Shown in pieces: positions 1 to 6,220 of a stretch of DNA of 8,691 nt. Where the stretch lies: positions 1-8,691 of the forward strand of contig JALWRJ010000065.1 in the NCBI GenBank assembly GCA_026994125.1. The letters are read 5' to 3'. The stretch comes from Cyclobacteriaceae bacterium (GTDB lineage Bacteria > Bacteroidota > Bacteroidia > Cytophagales > Cyclobacteriaceae). The notes beneath the pieces were generated by a model. That model ran no database searches and was not told where the DNA came from. It saw only the letters and a list, made by a program, of their open reading frames with translations. The translations under genes were made by a program, and so were the position numbers. Every line of letters starts with the position of its first letter. Position 1 is the first letter of the stretch.

Positions 1-60
1 ATTCTAAATTTGTGGTTATTGGTTAGTTTAGATTAACATGGTTAAAAAAATACCTTTAAG

Positions 61-93
61 AAAAAAAAACGTTCTTAGGTTGGTTTTCAACCT
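61..93 (-). terminator. Weak Rho-independent-like terminator of the leftward operon
   Basis: Read on the minus strand, AGGTTG and CAACCT (93-88 and 82-77) form a perfect 6-bp stem with a 5-nt loop. Seven bases then precede a run of nine T (69-61). The T-run does not directly follow the stem and the hairpin is about 210 nt past the stop of the regulator gene, so termination here is plausible but not strong. No better hairpin with a T-run is seen closer to the stop. Confidence 0.3.
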
Positions 94-143
94 CAATATT
101 AGCTTTAGTGTAATTAACAGCATTGATTAGCAAAGGCTGTTGT

Positions 144-173
144 GAAGTTTAGCTTTGATTTTGTGAAGTTTGG
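144..173 (+). promoter_or_regulatory. Possible LytTR-family operator (two 9-bp direct repeats)
   Basis: GAAGTTTAG (144-152) and GAAGTTTGG (165-173) are direct repeats separated by exactly 12 bp. They are the ends of a longer perfect 11-bp repeat, TTGTGAAGTTT, at 140-150 and 161-171, with a 21-bp period (two helical turns). Known LytTR regulators bind two 9-bp direct repeats of the form [TA][AC][CA]GTTN[AG][TG] about 12-13 bp apart, and each half here matches at all positions except the first. A LytTR regulator gene ends 128 bp away. That consensus is loose, so single 8/9 matches are common; the spacing and the perfect 11-bp identity are the stronger evidence. The target promoter is not identified. 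A Bacteroidota -7-like TAGCTTTG at 150-157 overlaps the site, but has no well-spaced -33 element. Confidence 0.4.
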
Positions 174-300
174 AAAAGAATAATAGAAAAAGCGTTCTTA
201 ATACTGATAATACAACTGTGCAGGGTATTCTTGTAATAAACCAGTTATGGATAGAACAGGCCGGGTAAAGCCGAATGGGCTATTATTACCTAATGCCGGG

Positions 301-1026
301 TTAAGATTTTAGGTTGTGCGCATAGGATTTAGACACAGGAATTTTTTGTTGATCGAGCATAACAAAATTTGTTCCCATTGCTGTAATTCTGTTTACATCC
401 ACTACATACCGCTGGTGTACTTGAACAAATGAGGCAACTGGCAACTTACTATGTAATTCATTTAATTTAGACCGAAGCAAAAATTTTCGGTCAGGAGTGT
501 GTATTTCTACATAGTTACCGTCAGATTTTAAATAGAGGATATCCGCAAATTTTACTTTTATAAGCAACTTCTTTTCTTTTACATACAAAAAATCAATTTC
601 AGCCGAAGGTAATTCAGAAGGCTGGTTGTTGTATTGGGCGGGAGTTGTGTTATCGCTAAAATTTTGGAGTGCTATATTAATGGCTGAAAAAATATCTGCT
701 TGTTTAAAAGGCTTGCTCAAAAAACCGTTTGGTTTAGTTTCAAACACACGTTTAAGGGTTACACTATCGTTATAGGCAGTTATAAACACCAGAGGAATAT
801 TACAATTGGTGCGCAACTGGTGCGCCAGCCAAACCCCATCGTTTTCACTTTTAAGATTAATATCCAAAATAGCCATATCGGGTTTTAATGCTTGTATTTG
901 GGTTAAGGCATCTTCTGCTTCATCGGCTTCACCGGCAATCTCAAAATTGTTTTGAACCAATAAAAGTTTAAGCGTTGCTCGTATAATGGCATCGTCTTCT
1001 ACAATAAAAATGGAAATATTGCTCAT
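301..1026 (-). CDS. LytTR-family response regulator
   Basis: DNA-binding response regulator of 241 residues, a normal length for the AgrA/LytR-type family. Residues 1-120 are a CheY-like receiver: acidic pocket E10-D11-D12, phospho-acceptor D55 in AILDINL, T83 in FITAYND and K105 in the SKPF motif, so all residues needed for phosphotransfer are present. A polar linker (about 122-142) leads to a C-terminal LytTR domain (about 146-241), recognised by the ILYLKSDGNYVEIHT, FVQVHQRYVVDVNRI and IPVSKSY segments. It should bind spaced direct repeats as a phosphorylation-dependent transcription factor in the cytoplasm. The ATG lies one base after the stop of the kinase gene, which makes translational coupling and a cognate pair very likely. 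No Shine-Dalgarno sequence is evident; the start is fixed by the coupling and by the receiver fold beginning at residue 4. The target genes cannot be told from the window. Confidence 0.95.
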   Translation of the reverse strand: MSNISIFIVEDDAIIRATLKLLLVQNNFEIAGEADEAEDALTQIQALKPDMAILDINLKSENDGVWLAHQLRTNCNIPLVFITAYNDSVTLKRVFETKPNGFLSKPFKQADIFSAINIALQNFSDNTTPAQYNNQPSELPSAEIDFLYVKEKKLLIKVKFADILYLKSDGNYVEIHTPDRKFLLRSKLNELHSKLPVASFVQVHQRYVVDVNRITAMGTNFVMLDQQKIPVSKSYAHNLKS

Positions 1027-1027
1027 T

Positions 1028-3007
1028 TTAATCTAAATTAACAATTAAAGTGCATGTAGCCCCCTGTTTGTTTTTAAAACTAAGGTTAGCCCGCAGCTCG
1101 TTGGCAAGCATGGTAATTAGCGTTACGCCAAGTGTTTTAGTATTTTTTCCAACCTCAGGAGGCAACCCAATACCATTATCGCTAACTACTAATTTATAAT
1201 TTTTAAAGTACTTACTCAGTAAAACCTTAATTTTTCCTTCCTTTTTGATTGGGAAAGCATGCTTGTACGCATTGGTAATTAATTCGGTTATAATTAAGCC
1301 CATGGTAATAGCCTTATCAATACCCACATCTATATCAAGCACTTTTTCTTCGATATCAACTTTTAATCCATGCCCAAGGCTATTGCCTATACTTTCGAGC
1401 AAATTATGAACATATTCTTGCATATTTACCTGGCCATAATTGGTATTGTTATAAAGCATTTGGTGGAGCACCGCCATAGAGTTTATGCGCGACTGCCCTT
1501 GCTCCATTAATTGCTTTACTTCTTCGCTTTCCGATTTACTGGCTTGCAACATTAGTAAGCCCGAAACAACTTGCAAGTTATTTTTTACACGGTGGTGTAC
1601 TTCCTTTAATAAATTTTCCTGCATGGCCAACGATTCGCCAAGTTTTGATTTTTGTTCACTTATTTTAATATTTTTATTTCGCAGCGACACCATAAAAGCA
1701 ATAACTAGCCCAATAATTAGCATTGAAAGCACCAATAATAATCTTAAAAATTTGCCTTCCTGCTCCTGCGATTTAATAAGCAGTGCATTTTTTGAAAGCT
1801 CGTTGTTTTTATCAATTAGTTCTTTTTCTATAACATTTACACGGTAACTCATGGTAGCGTTTTCAACTGCCTTGGTTTTTATTATGTTATTTAACGAATC
1901 CTCCACCCTATGTTTAATATCGAAAAAATAATTCCCGGCCTCCATATTACCATTTAGCAGGTAAATTTTACCCTTTAACTCCAAGGCATCTTTGTAGGCG
2001 TTAATACTATAGTCTTTAAATAAAATTACGCTATCAATATATACAAATGATTGGTTAAATTTATTCATTAGATAATAATTCATAGCTAAATCGAGGTACC
2101 CGCTTGTAGTTATTTGATATTCATTAAATTTTTTACTTAACCTTATTTCTTTATATATGGTAGGCAACTGATAACCGGGCTTTCCTTGTAGCATGTGTAT
2201 GCGAGCTATATTTGCTTTAATAATTAACCGAAAATACCTGGCATATTCTTTCGAATAATAATCTTCATCGGTAAATAAATCCAGAGCCTGATTAAAGTAA
2301 TACAAGGCGCTATCAAATTTATATTCATCGTAAAAAGAAAGCCCGATGTTATTGGTATAACTTGCTAAAATAAGTCCGTTACCTTCTACTAATGCTGCGT
2401 CTCTGGCTTTTTTATAGTTAAGCCTGGCTAAGGTATAATTTTTATTGATGTAGTAAATATTGGCTAATTTGGCAAAGTCTGCTTCAAAGAACACATCTTG
2501 AATTTTATGATTTTTAATATAGGTATTCCTTTCTTCAAGCAGGTTTAAGTACTCGGGCAGCATAAGCTCACGCATATAAACGTATAAAAGAATATCCATT
2601 ATTTTTAAATGTTCCGAAGGCGTAGCTTGCGTGTTATGCAGTAACTCTAACCCTGATTTAATGATATCCAGCCTACTGTTTTCATCGTCTTTTTTAGTAA
2701 AATTATCATAGTGAAAAGAGATGAAATCAATTAAAAACTTATCTCTATCGTTACCATATTTACTTACCCAATGTTTTGCATTTTTTAAATGAACATCCAT
2801 TTTGGCAGGGTATTTAAAAACAAGCGATGTATCTAAACCAGAAAGCTTATAGCTAATGTTTAGTAGTTGTTCAAACTCTTTTTTTCCAAAATTATAATCA
2901 AGGGTATCCTGGTGGTTTATAAACCCGGATTGGCTGTATAATGCTGTAGAAGCAATCAAAAGTTGCCCAACTATCAAGTAAAAAATGGAATAGCTATACC
3001 TTTTCAT
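1028..3007 (-). CDS. TPR-containing sensor histidine kinase (HisKA_2 type)
   Basis: Membrane sensor kinase of 659 residues, partner of the adjacent LytTR regulator. Residues 1-26 look like a signal peptide (basic MKR start, hydrophobic core, small residues before YSQ). Residues about 40-380 are helical and TPR-like, with repeats clearest around 180-245 and 300-365, and should lie in the periplasm as the sensing part. A coiled-coil-like stretch (about 380-420) leads to one membrane helix (about 420-442). The cytoplasmic part has a HisKA_2 dimerisation domain with EVHHRVKNNLQVV; H472 before RVKNN is the probable phospho-acceptor. The HATPase_c domain follows, with an N-box (ELITNAYKHAF, 575-585), a G1 box (DNGIGLP, 610-616) and a second glycine motif (TLGVTLI, 625-631). 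All catalytic motifs appear intact. The start is 3 nt after the methyltransferase stop and the end 1 nt before the regulator. The ligand is unknown; TPRs suggest protein or peptide sensing, which is inference. Confidence 0.94.
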   Translation of the reverse strand: MKRYSYSIFYLIVGQLLIASTALYSQSGFINHQDTLDYNFGKKEFEQLLNISYKLSGLDTSLVFKYPAKMDVHLKNAKHWVSKYGNDRDKFLIDFISFHYDNFTKKDDENSRLDIIKSGLELLHNTQATPSEHLKIMDILLYVYMRELMLPEYLNLLEERNTYIKNHKIQDVFFEADFAKLANIYYINKNYTLARLNYKKARDAALVEGNGLILASYTNNIGLSFYDEYKFDSALYYFNQALDLFTDEDYYSKEYARYFRLIIKANIARIHMLQGKPGYQLPTIYKEIRLSKKFNEYQITTSGYLDLAMNYYLMNKFNQSFVYIDSVILFKDYSINAYKDALELKGKIYLLNGNMEAGNYFFDIKHRVEDSLNNIIKTKAVENATMSYRVNVIEKELIDKNNELSKNALLIKSQEQEGKFLRLLLVLSMLIIGLVIAFMVSLRNKNIKISEQKSKLGESLAMQENLLKEVHHRVKNNLQVVSGLLMLQASKSESEEVKQLMEQGQSRINSMAVLHQMLYNNTNYGQVNMQEYVHNLLESIGNSLGHGLKVDIEEKVLDIDVGIDKAITMGLIITELITNAYKHAFPIKKEGKIKVLLSKYFKNYKLVVSDNGIGLPPEVGKNTKTLGVTLITMLANELRANLSFKNKQGATCTLIVNLD

Positions 3008-3010
3008 GGG

Positions 3011-3751
3011 CTAATTATGTATTAAATTATCACAAACAATACCGGCTGCCACAGCTACATTTAACGACTCGGCTTGCCCTACCCGCTTAATGGTAATAAA
3101 CTGTGTTACCAAAGGTTGCAACAGCGCACCAATACCATGCGATTCGCTGCCCATGAGAATAACTCCGGGCTCAGGATTGGTTACCTGGTGTATGTTGCGC
3201 CCCTGCATAGCGGCTCCATACACCGGCCCTTTAAAGGCAGCAAGCAAGGCAGGTAGGTTTACCATAGCCACTCGTATGCGAGCTAACGAACCCTTGCTGG
3301 CACTAACTACCTTTGGGTTGTACACATCAACCGAACCATGGCTAACTAAAACAGTATGTATTCCATACCAATCGGCAATTCTAATGATAGCACCCAGGTT
3401 GCCGGGGTCGTTGGTTCGGTCTAAGGCCAACACCCAACTTTTGGCCGGCACCTGGTTAACCTCTACCAAAGGTATGCGTACTAAGGCAATGGCGGCATCA
3501 TTGGTAACCAGGGTTCCGGCTTTGGATAATTCATCCGGCAAGGCCGTTTCAAACTTAATTTGGTGTAATTCCAACCTTTGCTCATGTTCTTGGTAAAATT
3601 TATCGGTGCCATAAACTACAACTGTTGTAAATTTGCTGCCAATAAATTCAAGTACCGGCTTGGCACCTTCAACTAAAAATAGATTTTCGGCTGCTCTTCC
3701 TTTTTTATGGTGTAACGATTTTAAAAACTTGATTCTTGCTTTAGATAACAT
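3011..3751 (-). CDS. SpoU/TrmH-family RNA 2'-O-ribose methyltransferase
   Basis: Transfers a methyl group from S-adenosylmethionine to a ribose 2'-OH of rRNA or tRNA; it is cytoplasmic. At 246 residues it has the usual length for the two-domain form. Residues 1-95 are the N-terminal substrate-binding domain (KFLKSLHHKKGRAAENLFLVEG). Residues about 106-246 are the SPOUT trefoil-knot domain: motif 1 has N114-D115-PGNLG and R124, then NPKVVSASKGSLARI (145-159), motif 2 MGSESHGI (200-207, in place of the common GNEGxGI) and motif 3 ESLNVAVAAGI (228-238). The overall pattern is closer to RlmB/23S rRNA-type enzymes than to true TrmH, but the target nucleotide cannot be assigned, so no symbol is given. 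The ATG at 3751 has an SD-like GAGG 5 nt upstream, unusual in this phylum. It is the first gene of the operon with the kinase (3-nt gap). Its promoter must lie inside or overlap the 5' end of the divergent tamL. Confidence 0.92.
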   Translation of the reverse strand: MLSKARIKFLKSLHHKKGRAAENLFLVEGAKPVLEFIGSKFTTVVVYGTDKFYQEHEQRLELHQIKFETALPDELSKAGTLVTNDAAIALVRIPLVEVNQVPAKSWVLALDRTNDPGNLGAIIRIADWYGIHTVLVSHGSVDVYNPKVVSASKGSLARIRVAMVNLPALLAAFKGPVYGAAMQGRNIHQVTNPEPGVILMGSESHGIGALLQPLVTQFITIKRVGQAESLNVAVAAGIVCDNLIHN

Positions 3752-6185
3752 ACACGCCTCGTTTAAAACTACAAGTTTAACTAAATTTAAGCTTCTATGG
3801 TTACTAGCAGCTGCAAGTTTAGCTAGTTGTGTTGGTAATAAGCAACTAGCTGAAAATAACTACGTACTTTATCAACAAAAAATAAGCGCCCCTAAACAAC
3901 TTTCAAAAGAAGAGCTAAAAAGAAATATTAGCCAAAAAAGAAACCGCAGGTTTTTAGGGCTTCCAATTTTTTACTACGCAGCCATTTATAATTATGGGTA
4001 CAAACGATACAACCCTCAAAAGTATGAGACTAAAAAAGAAGCCATCAATAACAAATACGATAAAAAAGCAAAAAAATATGCCCACAAAACAAACAAACTG
4101 GCTAACCTGCAAGTAAAACGAAATGCTAAACTGGCTGCTCAAAATAAAAATATTGACGAAGGAAATTTATTTATGCGATGGGGCGAACCTCTTATTTATT
4201 TTGACAGCACCGAGGCACACAAAACGGTAAAACAATTAACAAATTACCTGGTATCGAAAGGGTGGTTTCAGAGCCAATCGGAGTTTAAAGTAAATTATGT
4301 TGGCAAGCGAGCCTATGTAACCTATACCGCCCTACCCGGCACTGCATATATCATTGATAGTGTTTACCAACAAATAAACGACCCCAGGATTGACTCCCTG
4401 ATTAATAGCCGAAGTACTACCTACTTAACAAGCAGGGAGCAGTATAACCAGCAAAACCTAATTGATGAGCGTAACAGCATAGAGCAACTTTTAAAAAACA
4501 ATGGGTATTTTGGTTTTTCGAAACAATATATCAAGTACCAAATAGATACCACTTTGGGCAACCATACCGTGGCTGTTTTATTGACCGTAAGCAACTTATC
4601 GGATACCCAAACCCATCCTTACTACACCATAGATTCGGTTGTTTTTACCACCGATGCCTCTTTACAAAACACCAATAGGCAAAGAACGACCACTCCCTAC
4701 AAGGGAGTAACCTACCGCTATTTTGAACCTGTTTATTCAAAAAAAGTACTCAACCGGAGAGTTTTTATAAAACCGGGCAATACGTACAGCACCCAAAATA
4801 CGCTTACTACACAAAGCGAGCTGGCAAACATGGATATTTTTAAGTTTGTAAATGTATCCTACGATACCACCGGGGGCGAATTTATTGCCAATGTGTTTGC
4901 CAGCCCCCTACCCAGGTACCAACTTTCGAGCGAAACCGGACTAAGCATAACCAGCTATGGGCTTCCCGGGCCATTTGTGAGTGTAGCACTTAAACGCAGA
5001 AATATATTTAAAAAGTTAGGTATTTTAGAAATAGATGGTCGTGTAGGTGTTGAAGGTGTGGCAGCGGCATCCAACCAGGATAAGGTGTATTCTAATATTG
5101 AATCGGGAGCTAATATTGGCATAACGTTCCCACAATTCTTTCTCCCTTTTAGTGAAGAAACAAAACTTAAATTAAAACTTTACGACCCCAAATCGGTGGT
5201 AAAAGTGGGTATAACCTACAACAACCGGCCGGAGTTTACCCGAACCATCTTAAACGCTACCAATTCCTATTCCTGGCGCATCAGTAAAACCCGGTCGTTT
5301 AACTTTAAATTGGTGGATATTAACCTGGTACGCACTCCCTTTATTTCGGATGCGTACCTGGAACGGCTACAAGAACTGGACAGCCTGGGGAATAACCTGA
5401 TTAACTCGTTTGAGGATGCCCTTGTTTCGAGTGTTAGCCTTACCTATACCGGCATTCATAATTACTACGGCCAAGGTGGTGTTGGCCGTTACTTTGGGGC
5501 TACCCTGGAACCCGGTGGCACGTTTAATGGGCTGCTTACCAAAGCGAGTGTAATTAATGAAGACACCCTGCAACTTTACTCCTACATTAGGTCGTACATT
5601 GATTACCGCCAGGTTACCCCTAAAACACGTAAAGGAAAATTGGCCTATAAAATAAAGATTGGAGCTGCGTTTCCGTATGGAAAAAATGGGGTATTACCCT
5701 ACGAAAAATATTTTTTTGGAGGGGGCAGTACCAGCATTCGTGCCTGGAAACCCCGCAGGCTTGGCCCCGGAGCCTACAACCACATTGATTCGGAAGGCAA
5801 GGTAACTTACCAGTTTGAACAACAGGGCGAAGTGCTTTTAGAAACCAGCTTAGAATACCGGCAAAAAATAATTGGTATTTTACAAGGAGCAGCCTTTTTA
5901 GATGCCGGTAATATATGGACTTTGCACGAAGAACCCACACGGCCAGGATCGCAGTTTAAATTTAACACCTTTTTCAGGCAAATTGCTTTGGGGGGTGGGC
6001 TTGGGCTACGTTTCGATTTTTCTTTTTTAATTATCCGACTCGATGCCGCCTTAAAAATTGTAGATCCGGCACGCCCATTGGGAAGCCGATTTATTTTAGA
6101 GCCCGATTTTAGAGCGCCCCCTTACGATAACAAAAAGCTAACCGAACCGGTTGTTTTCCACTTTGCCATTGGCTACCCTTTTTAG
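3729..6185 (+). CDS. tamL: TamL-type Omp85 outer-membrane assembly lipoprotein
   Basis: BamA/TamA-superfamily barrel carrying a lipid anchor, the Bacteroidota counterpart of TamA in outer-membrane protein insertion. A signal peptide with lipobox LASC places the modified Cys at 3828-3830, giving a mature chain of 785 residues. After it come a Lys/Tyr-rich segment beginning QKRNRRFLGLP (codons from 3933), which resembles the N-terminal region of TamL proteins, then POTRA-like beta-alpha-beta modules (about 4185-4900) and a C-terminal barrel (about 4920-6185). Barrel landmarks are FFGGGSTSIRAW (IRAW at 5736-5747, the equivalent of the VRGF motif in loop 6), FLDAGNIW, GGGLGLRFDFSFLIIRLDAA, and a terminal Phe in FHFAIGYPF. 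The start is uncertain: no in-frame ATG or GTG precedes the lipobox. TTG at 3729 is the nearest usual alternative (818 residues, 23-bp antisense overlap with the methyltransferase gene); ATT at 3732, ATA at 3750 or TTG at 3633 are other options. A TamB gene is not next to it here. Confidence 0.9.
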   Translation: MILALDNIHASFKTTSLTKFKLLWLLAAASLASCVGNKQLAENNYVLYQQKISAPKQLSKEELKRNISQKRNRRFLGLPIFYYAAIYNYGYKRYNPQKYETKKEAINNKYDKKAKKYAHKTNKLANLQVKRNAKLAAQNKNIDEGNLFMRWGEPLIYFDSTEAHKTVKQLTNYLVSKGWFQSQSEFKVNYVGKRAYVTYTALPGTAYIIDSVYQQINDPRIDSLINSRSTTYLTSREQYNQQNLIDERNSIEQLLKNNGYFGFSKQYIKYQIDTTLGNHTVAVLLTVSNLSDTQTHPYYTIDSVVFTTDASLQNTNRQRTTTPYKGVTYRYFEPVYSKKVLNRRVFIKPGNTYSTQNTLTTQSELANMDIFKFVNVSYDTTGGEFIANVFASPLPRYQLSSETGLSITSYGLPGPFVSVALKRRNIFKKLGILEIDGRVGVEGVAAASNQDKVYSNIESGANIGITFPQFFLPFSEETKLKLKLYDPKSVVKVGITYNNRPEFTRTILNATNSYSWRISKTRSFNFKLVDINLVRTPFISDAYLERLQELDSLGNNLINSFEDALVSSVSLTYTGIHNYYGQGGVGRYFGATLEPGGTFNGLLTKASVINEDTLQLYSYIRSYIDYRQVTPKTRKGKLAYKIKIGAAFPYGKNGVLPYEKYFFGGGSTSIRAWKPRRLGPGAYNHIDSEGKVTYQFEQQGEVLLETSLEYRQKIIGILQGAAFLDAGNIWTLHEEPTRPGSQFKFNTFFRQIALGGGLGLRFDFSFLIIRLDAALKIVDPARPLGSRFILEPDFRAPPYDNKKLTEPVVFHFAIGYPF
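3772..3825 (+). repeat. Two 12-bp direct repeats at the shared 5' ends of tamL and the methyltransferase gene
   Basis: CAAGTTTAACTA (3772-3783) and CAAGTTTAGCTA (3814-3825) differ at one base and start 42 bp apart, twice the 21-bp period of the LytTR-like site at 144-173, with which they share the core AAGTTTA. They sit 21-74 bp upstream of the methyltransferase start. They also encode similar tamL signal-peptide residues (TSLT and ASLA), so codon choice may explain them. On the minus strand each contains TAAACTTG, one base from the Bacteroidota -7 consensus TAnnTTTG. Confidence 0.35.
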
Positions 6186-6220
6186 CACCCTGTCAAAATA
6201 GTTATTCGACTATGCCCAAC
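6186..6220. terminator. Convergent gap with a small hairpin, possible weak bidirectional terminator
   Basis: The 35-bp gap separates the convergent stops of tamL and the E1 gene. ATAGT (6198-6202) and ACTAT (6209-6213) form a 5-bp stem with a 6-nt loop. On the minus strand it is followed by a short T-run (TTTT, counting the stem end); on the + strand there is none. The stem is short and AT-rich, so it may not terminate by itself. Confidence 0.2.

Larger units (their letters stand above)
1..300. other. Non-coding region downstream of the LytTR regulator gene
   Basis: No credible coding sequence is visible on either strand; the longest open stretch beginning with ATG on the + strand (from 247) is only about 21 codons. 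The region is AT-rich. It contains a leftward terminator-like hairpin (77-93 with an A-run at 61-69), a spaced direct repeat resembling a LytTR operator (144-173), and two copies of an A-tract followed by CGTTCTTA (to 77 and to 200). An imperfect stem lies at 264-290 (GGTAA and AGCC pairing with GGCT and TTACC around a 4-nt bulge), directly after the stop of the regulator gene in its reading direction, but it has no T-run. The left neighbour gene lies outside the window, so its direction is unknown. Confidence 0.7.

Noticed and set aside
100..157. Plus-strand promoters at TAGCTTTA (100-107) and TAGCTTTG (150-157)
   Set aside because: Both resemble the Bacteroidota -7 element, but upstream TTG boxes are at doubtful spacing and no gene follows on the + strand, so they are noted only as overlapping the LytTR-like site.
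163..194. E1 ThDP motif ending in ND rather than NN (protein residues 163-194)
   Set aside because: The first Asn of the pair is kept and the variation is seen in related E1 alpha chains, so I do not treat it as an inactive site.
1485..1847. Open reading frame of 120 codons on the + strand inside the kinase gene
   Set aside because: Antisense to the HisKA_2 and membrane-helix region; the apparent hydrophobic and Ser/Phe-rich content follows from the kinase codons.
3090..3596. Open reading frame of 168 codons on the + strand inside the methyltransferase gene
   Set aside because: It lies wholly antisense to a gene with clear SPOUT motifs, and its translation has no recognisable domain; it is a shadow frame.
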